A stretch of DNA of 64,000 nt from Hyaloscypha bicolor E (taxonomy: Eukaryota > Ascomycota > Leotiomycetes > Helotiales > Hyaloscyphaceae): the NCBI RefSeq assembly GCF_002865645.1, contig NW_020194691.1, positions 1,612,001 to 1,676,000 of the forward strand. The letters are read 5' to 3'. A program made the position numbers and the translations under genes. The notes under the pieces were generated by a model. It did not search any database and had not been told where the DNA came from. It saw nothing but the letters and a program-made list of their open reading frames with translations. Positions 35,786 to 49,400 of this stretch are shown here, one piece after another. The stretch's first letter is position 1, and each line of letters starts with the position of its first letter.

Positions 35786-36780
35786 AATTTGAAGCTTGAT
35801 ACGTTAAGAAGCCACATCATGGGTCTGAAGCTTTACCTTTAACCAAAGAAGACACATGTAGGCCAGGTTTCGCCTATTCAAAGCGCTGGGGATTAATGGA
35901 ATCCTGCCGCTTTTAGGGCTAGTATGATCACTAGTAGGCGTGATGGCTCAAACGGGAAGCTGATGATGGCCTGAGAGTAGATCGTGGGGAGGAAGCTTGA
36001 TCCACCCCAAGGTGCTATGCCTAGAGGTGTCAGAAAAGATACAGTTAAGGTTAGAATCGCAATGTCAGCGACATTCTCATCTGCCCAAATCATTAGCCGA
36101 AAACCCTTGCTAGCATTGTGGTAGTTTCTGCTGGTCCAAGGGATAATAGTACTTGTAGAGGCAAAAATCGTAGGTCAAAATTAAAAATCATAGTATTTAG
36201 ATTAAAGCCGGTTTCGCATCTTACTATAAACCGCCAATTCTGCCTCTACAATTAGTAGCGGTACCTCAACGGGCAGGAGTGCACAGCCACAAGTATCTGA
36301 AAATAGACCCCGCTTAAAATAATTAACTAAAAAAATAGCGACACCCAATTCGCCTTCTATTGTAAATTTTACCGAGATTACTATAACCACGACGCAGCTG
36401 ACCAGGGTCCTTGCTCGCTTGATTAGAGGAGGTATCAGCCTATATAGCAACGTTATATAACATGGCACGCCCCGGCTGCTATAAGAGTGGCAATAGCTTT
36501 TTAGCCTTATAATAAAACCTGGATATCTATATCTAATTATTCTATATATTTAAAAGGTACAAAAAGCTTAATAGTGGTATTATAAGTCAAGGGGTCCTAT
36601 TATAGTATAAAACGAGACCCTCTATAAATTCAAGGAAGTAGTAATAATATAATAATAATTTTCGTAATTAATAGGTTAGAAGTATTCGGGAGAGATATAT
36701 AATATACTAAAATGAAAATAAATAGAAATTTTGGTATATTTATAGATTTAAAATTACTTGAACTTAAAATATCTATAATT
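35786..36780. other. island margin, no gene recognised
   Basis: Composition falls gradually toward AT. Two minus frames (35893-36093 and 36202-36468) are hydrophobic but short and without domains; probably repeat-derived. Confidence 0.4.
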
Positions 36781-38602
36781 TGTCTTACTATAAGATGTGT
36801 CTCGGGATATAAGAATAGATATTATATTAATTATAACTATATATATTGGTTTTTGAATATATATGAGCCTATAAGTAAATAAAGCTAAAGGTATTTAGTA
36901 ATTCAAATATATATATTAAACTAGTAAAAATAATTATAAAATGAAATATTTAATAGCTATATTCGTAAATATTATATTATAATTAGTATTATTTTTCTGG
37001 AATTCTTATTATATAAATTATAGCTCTTAGGAAATTAAGTATTACTATAATTAATATATATATTAGGCTTATTCTATAGTTTTGGGTTATCTAACTATAA
37101 ATAATAAGCCTATATATTATAAAAACTATAGCTAAAAGACTAAGAAAAGCATATATTATAGTTTAATATAGCCTGAGAATTAGATATTAAAACTTTAAAC
37201 TTAAGATTACTATAATATAAACTATAGCCAAAATAGAAACTATAATCTAGTATAGGTTCTATAAATATAAATTATAATAGAATCCGTAATAAACTAAAGA
37301 AACTATTAATTCTTATATAAGAATAATAATTCTCAGATAATTAAATTAATTCTAGTATATTACTATCTTTTTATTATAATTTAATATAATATAAAAAGAT
37401 ATAAAAAAGAAAAAATATAAGATTATTTCAAAAAAGAATATTATAAAGCTAATTATATTACTAATTTAAATAGTAATATAATAATTATATATTTATAGAT
37501 ATATATTAAAAAAATATTTATAAATATTTATAATCTTATTATAAATATATTATAAGCTATTTAGAAACTTCTAAAAGAATTTAAAAATAGGCTAATATTT
37601 AGTAAAATAAATTCGTTATTTTATTATTAGCTAAATAAGTTATTCTATTATAGAAATAAATAGTAGCTATTTTAGCTTCTAGTCTATTTAGGTCTATAAG
37701 CTATTAGCTAATCTATAATTTCTTTTTATAAATATAAATTTAGTTTAGAGGCTAGATTTCTCTAATTTCTATATCTAAAATAATTATTTATTAGAAAAAT
37801 AATAACTATTATTAAAAATAATAAAACTAGAAAAAGATTTTCTAAAAATAGCTTTATATTATATTATTTCTTTTTAAATAAGCTAAATAGTATATTAGTA
37901 TTTATTTCTAAAACTATTATAATACTTTCTAGTTTTTAATTCTTTATATTTTATATTAAATAGCCTTAATTAAATTAAGTAATTTTAAATATAATAAATA
38001 AATAAATAAATACTAAAAAGAATTATTAAAATACATTTATAAGTTTTTCTTTATATATTTCTTTTAGTTCTTACTAATAAAACTCTAGAAAATAAAATAG
38101 AAATCTTAATTAAATTATTATAAGTTTGTTTTATAACTAGAACTAATAATTCTTATATATAAAAGTTTTATTAGAGAAAAGATATCTTTTTTTTAAAAAT
38201 ATAAATAATTATTTAATTAGAATATATAAGGAATTATATAAAGAAATTAATATTATATTTAAGGCTATATTTATAAATATAATAATTAGAATAAACTTTA
38301 ATAATAATATTTAAAAGTTTCTTATATTAGTAAAAATATATAAATAGTTTAAGTTTCTAAATCCGGCTAATAATTTATTTAGATTATATAAGTAAGCTTT
38401 AGTATAAAAATAAATAAATTATATAAAAAAAATATAATATTTAAATAAAAGCTAAAATAATAAAGAAATTAGGCTATAATAAAATCCGAAATTTAATAAT
38501 AATTTAAATAAAAACTAAAAGAGCTTATAATTACTAATTAGATATTTTATTAGAATTTATAAAAGAATATAATAGTAATAGATTATTTTAGAAATTATAA
38601 GA
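36781..38602. mobile_element. AT island 2, left part: RIP-degraded repeat
   Basis: Begins TGTCTTACTATAAGATGTGT, a C-to-T/G-to-A-altered version of the inverted sequence ending at 29084. Beyond that it is nearly pure A/T with no coding frame. I infer the start of another LTR element pointing away from the receptor island. Confidence 0.5.
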
Positions 38603-38893
38603 TATTTATTAGTAAGTAATAAGATAATAGAATAAATTAGTAAGTTATAAAACTATAATATTAAATTTAGTATAGAACTAATCTCTATTTCTCTTATAAG
38701 ATTCAGGGAAGCTTCCTCTAAATAGGAGGCCCTAATAACATATATATAATTAGTAATTTATAAGCCTAATACTTATAATATAAATAGTAGTTAGTTATAA
38801 AGTTAAAGGGCCTCTAATTTCCCTAATTAATACCTGTAATATTCAAGGTTTATTATATATCCTTAAATTACATATAATCTTATATATATTATA
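38603..38893 (-). repeat. LTR of the Gypsy element (3-prime in element orientation)
   Basis: Begins TATTTATTAGTAAGTAATAA and ends TTATATATATTATA. It matches 46136-46428 over its length, including the less AT-rich stretch GGAGGCCCTAATAACATATA. A TG start changed to TA would be a RIP effect. Confidence 0.85.
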
Positions 38894-41499
38894 ACTATAT
38901 TTCTTTTCTAGGATCTTATTCCCAAGATCTATTAATCTATCCTAGTAAATATTTAATTAATTAATTATTTAATTAAGGTAAACTTCTAGTATTTTAGGAA
39001 ATAGTTTTACTAATATAATCTAGATAATAGATATAAAAATTATCTAATTAGATTAGAGCTAAGTAAGCGAGAAGAAAAGGTAATTATATCCCAGATATAG
39101 GGGCTAGCTAGTAATTGCGATTTCATTTAAGATCTAAGTATTCTAATTAGCTTAATTCAAAGTACTAAGATACTATTCTATAAAATTAATATTACCTATT
39201 AGATCTCGTATTAGAATAATCTAAATAGCTATATAAAAAGAATTTAATAAATATTTATATAAGAAACTTATATAAATATTTCTGAGATCCTAGAAATTAT
39301 TTATAGACTTCTAGAAATATATATTAATTAATTATACTAGTTTCTAATTAGAACTAGTATAAAAACTAATAGTTAATTCAGGTAATTCTCTATTTCTATA
39401 AAAGAACCTCTTTATATTACTATATACTTTCTTTCTTTCTAATAATTATATATATAATAACTTTTTTTATTATTATTTTCTAGCCTTTTCTTTTACTTTT
39501 TTCTAAGTTTTCTTTAATTATTTTTAATTAATTCTATAATATCTTCTTCTAGCTTTATTATTTGCCTATATAATAATAAGTATAAAAGTAATCTTATAGT
39601 TTTCTTTCCTATTATTAATAAATACTTAAAATATTTCAAGTATTTACTTATTAATTTCTTTATCTTATATATTATAGTATCTAGTAAGAAGAATTATAAT
39701 TATTATAATAAGGGTTCTAAATCTTATATATTAGTAAGTTCTTTAGCTTTAATATTTATTAAAGCTAATATAATTTCAGATTTCTTATTATTTATTAGAG
39801 ACTTACTAGTTCTAGGAAAATACTATTATAATTTTTAAGAAATTTCTTAAAATATATTCTAAATAATATTATACTAATAAAAATAATATTATTAATTAGG
39901 TTTTTAAAAACTAGAAAAATACTAATAAGCTTTGGAATTCTTCTTTTTATCTTAATAAGGCAAATAATAATATTATTTAGGTTAGTATCCTAAAAATAAG
40001 TTTTTTCTAATATATTTAGGTATTTACTAATTTCTTAAAAAAATACTATAATATTTATTTTTAAAGTATTAATCTTATTACTAAGCTTATTACTAAGATT
40101 ACTAAATAATTTATTACTAGTATTTTAAATATTAATAATATAATACTTATAGTTATTTAAAACCTAATTTTAGAAATTCGGGCCTTTTATAAGATATATA
40201 TAGCTATAAATTCCTTACTTATTTCTTTTAATATCCTTAATATTAATATTATTATAATATAACTATATTTTATTAAGAAATAAGTAGATTCCGGAAAATA
40301 TTAGCTAATTTTTTACTAAGTTCTAAATAGGGCTAGTATTTAGTATTTTTATTTTAGGAATTAGGAATTTATAGAAATTAGAGTTTATTTATTTAAGATA
40401 CCTATAATTAGTTTATTTATAATAAATCTTTCTTAATTCTAAATCTTTTTCTAATAATTTAAATATAATTCTTATAAGCCTTAATAAAATCTTAGAAAAC
40501 CTTTATAAATAAAAAAACCCTAAAGAAAAAATATCTCTATTATTATTCCGGGCCTTTTCTTAGTTATTTAAGTTTTCTTTTTCTTTTAAATAGCCTTTTT
40601 TTTTAGTAATTCAGAATTCTTTTTAATTTTAAGAAATTATTAAAAAATAGTTTTAGATTTTAAGTTATAGTTTTAGTTATATAATTTCAGAAATTTCTTA
40701 GAATTTTTAAAATTAGGGAAAATAAGTAACTAGATATTATAATTTTTAGGCTAGGCTTTTTATTTAATTAAATACTATTACTTTTTACTTTTATTATTTT
40801 ATTAGTAATTAATAATAGCTTTTATTTTTTATTTTTATTTTTATTATTATTTACTAATTTCGGAAGTTTTTTTTAGAAAAATATAAATATAAATTCTAAT
40901 TTTTTTTTATTATATATTTTTTAAAAAAGAAAATATAAAAAATTAAATATAAATAATTATATATATTTAATAATTCTAACTTATATATTAAATTACTAAT
41001 ATATTTAAGAATTTTAAATAAACTTATAAATTTTGGCTTAAGCTTTCTTATTTTAAGTTTAATATTTCTTATTAATAATATTATTTAGACTTTTTTAAAA
41101 TAATATTTAGCTAACTAGTACTTATTATAATAGATTTCCTAATTATTTTATATATAATACTATAAATTCTTAAGCTTTTTTTATTTTATTTTAAGAGTTT
41201 CTAGTCTCTTATATATAACTAGTATCTTTTTTATAATTCTATTTTTAGAATTCTATAAAAATTAAAAATAAGATTTATAATATATATAAAAAGATATATT
41301 TTATGAAACCTAATATTTTAAGTTATTATATATAAATTCTCTAAAAAATAATTTCTTAAACTAGTTATTTTTTTAGGTATTATAATAATATCTTAAATAA
41401 TATTCTAGAATCTAGTTTTATTTTTTTATTTAACTATTTATCTAAAAATAATAAGCTATATTTAAATACTATTTATATATTAAATAAAAGCAAAAAGTA

Positions 41500-44300
41500 A
41501 ACTAGAACTAGCTAATAAATACTATTTCTTAGTTAGAAATAATTTTATTAGAAAAGCTAAAAATTAAGAAAATATATTTCTATATAATCTTAATAAGCTT
41601 TAGAGAATTAATAATCTTATAATATATAATATATCTTATTATTTTAAAATACTAGTTAATAATTATAAGAATTATATTAAAATCGGGACCTTTTATTAAG
41701 TTCTTATATAGTAATAAACCTATAATAAAATTTATAAAAATCTTATTTTAGGGTTTCTTAGGCTATAATAAATTACTAAATAAACTATATAATAAATACT
41801 TCTTTATCTTAATTCTCTAGTAAATATTATATTCTTAATAATAATTATAAATATTTTCTTTTATATTTTCCTAATACTAGAACTTTTTAAAGAGCTTAAA
41901 AGTTTTCTTTACTTTATAATATCCGGTTATTAGGTTATTATAATAAAGCTTTATAATTTCTTAATATAAAGCAAGATTATTAAATATAATAATTCTTAAA
42001 TAATACTTAAATAGGCCTAAATTATTTTTCTAGATTTCTTTTCTTTTAGTATTTTTCTTACTAAGCTTTTATTTTATAATATTTTAATATCGAGAATTAT
42101 TTCTTTAAGTTACCTAAATAATATCTAGAAAGAATTTAGATAAAGGAGCTAGTACTATAGCTTTTTTAATAGCTATATATATCTATATATAAAGAATTAG
42201 ATATTTATAACTATTTAATTTAAAACCTCGAGAAACTAAGAAGTCTTTAGTTTTATTAAATAATATAGTTATAAATGTTTCTATTACCTTAGCTATAATA
42301 ATAAAGCTTTTAAGGCATTTTCTTATATCTTATTTCTTAATTAATTCTATAATTAAGGGATTTATAAGATAATTTATTTACTTATCTTATAATAAATATT
42401 TCTTCTTAGCTATTATAAATATAGTAAGTATTAAATAATACTTATTCTAAAAAAGAAACTCTTTAGATATTTATAAGAATCTCTAAATTATAACTATAAA
42501 AGCTTTTTTTAGCTTATTCTAAAAGATTAGAAGTTAAGTTATATTAATAGGATTTTCTTTATAATTAGGTCTTTTACTAGATTTATTTACTAGGTTTAAG
42601 GCATTTCTATAATAAATAATATTAAAATCATATATTATAAGATATATTACCTAATATACTTAATAGTTCTTTAGATACTTTATTTCTATAAAATATTAGA
42701 AATTATTATAGTCTATAATAATCTTAATTATAAACCTGAATTCTTTAAGATAATAGTACTAATACTTAAAGGCTTTAATAATTATAAGTAGCTTCTTATT
42801 ATAAATACTATAGTTATATTTAATTCTGGAGAGTTTCTAAAACTAGAATATTACTAAATACTAGTATTTTTTCGGGCTATTACTAGAATTAACTTATTAT
42901 AAAATAATACTAGTAATTACGAATTTTAATATATTAGTTTTAATATAAATCTTCTTAGAAAAGTTAAAATAGACTAGAATAGATATTATAGTAAAAGCTT
43001 TTTTTAAAGTCTTAAAGCTTTTAGTTACTTTATTTATTTATATAAAGAAACCGGATTTCTGGCTCTTTTTTATTTTTTTAAAAAAATTTATTAAGCTTAT
43101 AATTACCTAAAAATAATAATAAATAAACTTATAATAGAAATTAGCAAATCTAAGAAATACTTGAATATTATAAAATAATTCTAGTTCTAGCTATTTAATA
43201 ATATTATAGACCTATTTAGGATTTATATAAATATTTTCTATTTTAATAAGAAAGCCCAAAAATTCGACTTCCTTAATATTAAATTCATATTTACTAAGTT
43301 TATAAAATAGGTTATTTTTATATAGCCTAGTAAGTATCTAGTATATATAATTATAGTATTTATTCTTATTTCGGGAATAAATAAGAATATTATCTAAATA
43401 AATAATTATGAAATAATTTAGGAACCTTATAAGTATAATATTAATATATACTTAAAATATAACTAGTATATTAGCTAGCCTAAAAAGTATTATAAGATAT
43501 TTAAAATAGCTATAATAAGTCCTAAAAGCTATCTTTTACTTATATTCTTTATAAATTCTTATTTAATAATATATATTCTTAAGATCTAGCTTTATAAAAA
43601 TCTTAGCTTCTTAAAGCTAGTTAAGGATCTTATTAATAAGAGAAAGCAAATACTAATTCTTAATTATAACTTAGTTAAATTTATAATAATTAATATAAAA
43701 ATATAGTTCTTTATCTTTTTTAGAAATAAAAAGAATAGGCGCCTTTACTAGGCTTTTATTAGGCCTTATCTAATATTTATAAAACATATCTTATAAATAT
43801 AAATATAATACTTCTAGTTAGGTTTCTAATAAATTATATAAAGGCCTATATGAGACTATATTATCTATATTAATAAAGTATTTAATACTACTAAGATTAG
43901 GAAGTTCTAAAGCTTTATTAAAGTTAAAAATCTCTAAGAAGTTTTTATATTTATTATTCCGGAAATAAATAGGCATTTCTGAGGCCCCTTTTTAGAGAAT
44001 ATTAATTTATTATATTAAAAACTCCTATTTAGTATTACTAGAATTATATAATAAAATAAAGATCTAGTAACTATTATAAATATATAAAATTTATTATCTA
44101 AGATAATTATATTTATTTTTAGTTAAGAATAAAACTTAAAATACTAGCTTAGGATACTAGTTAAGCTCCTTACTAAATTCTTTTAGTATTAGAATCTTAA
44201 TATTATTAGGCTATATAGGTATATATACTTATTATTTCTTAATATAATTTATATATTATATAAGAATTACTTTATAAAATTTTATACTAAAAATAAGGCT
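41500..44300 (-). pseudogene. Gypsy pol relic: reverse transcriptase, RNase H, integrase
   Basis: On the minus strand at 43375-43411 the translation reads FIIIYLDNILIYS, the reverse-transcriptase catalytic box with the second Asp changed to Asn (GAC/GAT to AAT). Downstream are KLSKYEFNIKEVEFLGFLI and VFLRFANFYYKFI. RNase H follows at about 42740-42960 (IYNKKLLIIIKAFKY). At about 41800-41990 lies the integrase zinc region (NNLITGYYKVKKTF), and at about 41530-41690 the integrase core (SKIIRYIIYYKIINSLKL type spacing). Many TAA and TAG codons replace CAA, CAG and TGG. Gag could not be read. Confidence 0.75.
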
Positions 44301-46135
44301 ATAAGAGCTAATATTCTTATACTTATAAAACTAGAGCTTAAAAGAATATATTTTATTATAATTATTTATAATAAATACCTTAAGATTATAGGCTTAATAA
44401 ACCTTAAATTAGTTCTTATAAAAGATTATAAATTCTTAGTTATATTTAGCTAAGGTAATAAAGCCCTAGCTTTAAGTTTAATTATTATTAAGAAAGTTAT
44501 AATCTAATCCAGTATTATCAAGTTTATTATATATTTCTAAGATACCTATTTCTGGCTATATTAATTTTACTTAAATAATTATATAAAGTAATATATCTTT
44601 TTTATTATAGCCAAAATTATTAATATTTAAGATTTAGTCTTTTCTTTTCTTTATTTCTTAGGAAAGTCTTCTCTAAAATACTTCTTTATAGTTATAATAT
44701 TAATCTGCTTTTATAAATATCTTAACTTTTCTATAATTTTGGCCTTATTAGGATTCTACTAAACCTATTTAATATATTTAAAATATTTTATATTTTCTAA
44801 GAAGTATTCTTTCTATTTATAAGTCTAATAAATCATATCTAAAATAAAACTAGTACTTTATTAAGGCCTTAAAGAGGCCAAAGTATTACCTAAGAATTTC
44901 TTATATAATCTTCGGAACTTATTCTTTCTTTTTTAATAGCCTTATAAATTAGAATTTACTAAGTCAGGGTCTTTAGGAATAAAGTTATTCTTACTAGATT
45001 TCCTTATCTTTACTTTTCTTAATTTGGAATAAGTAATATACTTTGCTTTCTAAGCTTTCTTAAATTACTTGGAAATAAATACTATCTTATTTTCTAAGAA
45101 AATAAATATAAATATCTAATAAGTCTTATAGTTAGATAAAGTAGTATTAAGAGTCTAAACCTGGTTTCTCTTAGGATATAAGTCTTAGTTAACTTTAAGA
45201 CTAATTATCTAAATATATAACTTAGTAATTATCTTACTATTCTTCTAATAAAGATCTTAAAATTCCTTAAAAGTATCTTATTAATAGATTTAAGATACTT
45301 GAAATATATTAGCTAAGTAGGCCTTAAATTACTTCTAATAGATCTTATATAATAGTAGGCTTTACTTTATTATAGCCTCCTAAATATTATAAGGTTTGTT
45401 CCTAAAGGCACTTATAATAGAATTAATTCTAGAAGAATATCTATTATAAGTCTAAAATTAGGTCCTAAAGATTACTTTCTAGAAAAATATAAATATTTTC
45501 TATTTCTTAAAAAACTTTTCATAATATAAATTAGGTATCCAAATCTTAAGAAGCTTCTTTTAGTCTAAATATATCTTTAGGATATTATATAATAGCTTCT
45601 AATAAATAGTATTAAGATTACTTTTAAAGCTTATTATATTAGGAAAAGAAATAAGTTCTAATCTTATTTTAAGAAATTTCCTAGTAAAAATTACTAAGGA
45701 AAATAGAATAAACTTATAAATAGAGTTTTTATAAGATATAATAAATCATAAGATATTTCTAAGAATACCCTTATATTACTTTAATTATAAGATATATTAG
45801 TTAATTATATTTACTAATTCTTGCTTTTATTAGAGTACTTTAACTTTAGTATATAAGCCCTATTTTATAGCTTAGGTAATAGTAACTTAGGTATTAATCT
45901 CGGTATCTTAATTATTACCGGAATTATTTCCGTTATTATTACTAGCTTTTGGAGGCTCCTAAAGAGCCCTATTAAAAGTATTAGATAAGCCTTTACTATT
46001 ACCCGTATTAGAATTAATCTAATTAACTTCTTTTATAAGAATAGCTTTAGTAAGAAGTTATATATTTTATAGATTTCGAGATATAATTATTTATTAAACT
46101 ACTTTCTTTAAGGATAGAGAGATTAGCTTATAAAG

Positions 46136-46428
46136 TATTTATTAGTAAGTAATAAGATAATAGAATAAATTAGTAAGTTATAAAATTATAGTATTAAATT
46201 TAGTATAGAACTAATCTTTATTTCTTCTATAAGATTCAGGGAAGCCCCTTCTAAATAGGAGGCCCTAATAACATATATATATAATTAGTAATTTATAAGC
46301 CTAATACTTATAATATAAATAGTAATTAGTTATAAAGTTAAAGGGCCTCTAATCTTTCTAATTAATACCCGTAATATCCGAGGTTTATTATATACTCTTA
46401 AGTCATATATAACCTTATATATATTATA
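46136..46428 (-). repeat. LTR of the Gypsy element (5-prime in element orientation)
   Basis: Direct repeat partner of 38603-38893, with substitutions of the C/T and G/A type and a few short indels. Confidence 0.85.
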
Positions 46429-49400
46429 GAAATAATATATATAAATATATTTATATAATAAATAAAGTAATACTATTAATAAATAAATTAAAAACTAAAT
46501 TAATATTAAATAAGGGTTCTAGTAAATTAGAATCTTTATTATATAAGATTATATAAGATTATATAAGATTATATAAGATTATATTTAACTTCTAAATTAA
46601 ACTAAATAAACTTTAGCTAACTAAATTAATTATCTAAAATAGGCTATATAAAATAAAAATACTTATAAAAAAAGCTATAATTAATTCTTAATATAAATAC
46701 TAAAGCTTATTCCCGAATTATTATAATATAGCCTATATTAATATCTTTATTTAGTAATAAGATAATTATTTTCTATTTTCTATTTTTAGATATACTAATT
46801 TATTATCTAAAATTAAAAAGTAAATAAATACTAAAATAGAATTCCTATATACGGAAATATTTAAGGCCGGATTCTTTTTTTAATATTTCAAATAACCGGT
46901 TTTAGTTTTTTTATATATAATACTTATTTGCTTTATTTTACTAAAGCTTATATTATTTATATTAATAAATTCTTTTTTAAGATTTTATTACTAATATTTA
47001 TATATTCTAATTATAGTAATAATTAATATAAATATAGATCTAAATATTAGTTAATTACTTTTAGGAAATTAAATTCGAAATATAAGCCTATTATAATAAT
47101 TCGCTTTATATTTAAAATACTAAAATATAATTAATAAGGGCTTAATTATATATTTAAATTTAATTATAAAATATTAGGCTAAAGTTTAAAAGTCTAGAAA
47201 TTAAATAATTTTAAATAATTTTAAATATTAAATACTAAGTTATATTTCTTGAAATAAATCCTAATATAATAAATAGTCTTATAAAGCTTACTTTAATAAG
47301 CTTAATTAGTATATAAGTATCTAGCTATAATAAGAAACTAGGAAACTTATTTAAAAAATACTACAAAAATCAAGAATTATACTATTATTTAATATAGGTA
47401 TAATATTAATAATCCGGAAACTATAATTAATAAAAAGTCTAAAACAAGTAATAGAAAAGATATTTAGCTTAAAATATATATTATTTATAAATCTAGAAAT
47501 TAGCCTAACTTGGATTTTAGAAAAAGTAATATTTATTATTAGTAATATTCTTTTATTTATTATTGAAAGAAGCGGGAATTATATTAATAGCTTTTAATAT
47601 ATTAATTACTATTTCTAATATAAATTTATATATATTAAAAAATAGAAAAAGCAAATATAATAATAAAGAAAGCAAATCTCTTTATATAAAAATAGAATAA
47701 ATAAGACTAAAATAGAAGAATTCTAGTAAACTTTATATATTTATATTTAAATAGCCTAGAGACTAAGATAATATAGGTAATAAAAGCTATTAGAATAAGC
47801 TCTAGTTAATTATATTTACCTAAAGCAAATTAAATATATTTTATAAGCCCGTTTTAGTTCCTAAATTAGTTAGGCTTATATTATAAAACCAGATAATTAT
47901 AAGTATTTTAAATTCAAGTTATTAAATATATATTTAAATTAAAGATTTAAATAAATAAATAGGCTAAATCTTTAGGTAAATTAAATTATTAATATAAAGA
48001 ATTATAATTAAAAATTTATATTATATTTTATTTTATTTCGGATTTTATAATAAATTCTAATAACTTAATATAAATATATTATTTATAATAGTACTAATAG
48101 TATTAGTATCTAATATTAAGGCAAATACTATAATTATTTTTATTAAAACCTATTTCTTTTCGTTTTTATAATATCTAATAAATTTCAATTTTTTTTATTA
48201 ATTTAAATAATATATATTTTTGTTTATTATTTTAACTAATAGAAATAGAATATATAAGCTTAGAATTAGTACCTTTATTTCTTTATTTAAATTAGTAGCT
48301 AAATAAAGCTAGCCTAATTTAATTATACTAGCTATATTTTAATTATAGGAAATAAATATAATAGCTATAATATTAGTAATATTAATATTTTATTTTATTT
48401 AATTATTTCAAATACTATTATTTTCAAATTTAAAAATAATAAAATATAATTTAGTTATATTATATCCGAGAATTATTTAGTAAATAGAATTAAAAAAAAA
48501 CTATTTCAAGCTATAACTTTAATATTATATAAGTTTTTAATATTTCTCTATAATAATTTATTATTAAATAAAAATTAATTCTTAATCTAAAAATTAATAA
48601 TTCCTAAATTATTACTAGTAAAAGAAATAAAGAAGTTCTATTAAATATAATATATAATAATAATTACTATATTTTATCTAGCTATAGTATTATAAATATA
48701 ATAAAACTTAATATAAATAGTTCTATTAATAATATATAAGGTAACCTTAATAGATTAAATATATTAACTAGTTTTTTTAATATTAATATTAAATGAAAAC
48801 TAGAATATTAATATATAGTAATAAAATTAGAGAATATTATTAATTATATAAAAAGTAAAAATAAGAGCCCGTAATAAGTCTTTATTTAAGGCTTTAATTT
48901 TAATACTATTTATAGCTTGAAATACTTTATATTCTCGAAAATAGCTTATAATAAATATTAGTTCTATTATTATTAAAGAACTATATATTATTCTTTTAGA
49001 CTTCTATAAATAATTAATAAACTAACTAAACTAAAAGAGATTTATATAAAGCTAATATAGTTTTTAATTTTAATGTTTTTGGTATTTTTATTATAATAGA
49101 AAAGTAATACTTCTATTATTTTTCTAAGTTTTATATTTAATCTATTATATATATTATTAATATAATAAAATATAAAAATAAAAGAAACCTAATAGAAATA
49201 GAAAAGTAGTAAATTATTAATAAATAACCTAATAAAGAATTTAAAAATAATACTAGATTTATAATTTCTCTAGTTTTATATATTAAATAATATTATAAGA
49301 ATTAAAAGTTATTAACTTTTTTAATTTATTTTTTTTAATAATTCTTTTTAAATAATTATAGACCTAAAATATATATTAAATATAAATTTTAGGAATTAAT

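Larger units (their letters stand above)
38603..46428 (-). mobile_element. Ty3/Gypsy LTR retrotransposon, RIP-degraded (7.8 kb)
   Basis: Two direct repeats of about 291 bp (38603-38893 and 46136-46428) bound the element. The minus strand between them carries, in the order RT, RNase H, integrase, the pol domains of a Ty3/Gypsy element in recognisable but stop-ridden form. The differences between the LTRs are mostly transitions. No target-site duplication could be recognised. Not capable of coding. Confidence 0.85.

Noticed and set aside
35893..36468. Two hydrophobic minus frames near the edge of AT island 2
   Set aside because: Short, without domains or splice support, and in a zone of falling GC; more likely repeat-derived than genes.
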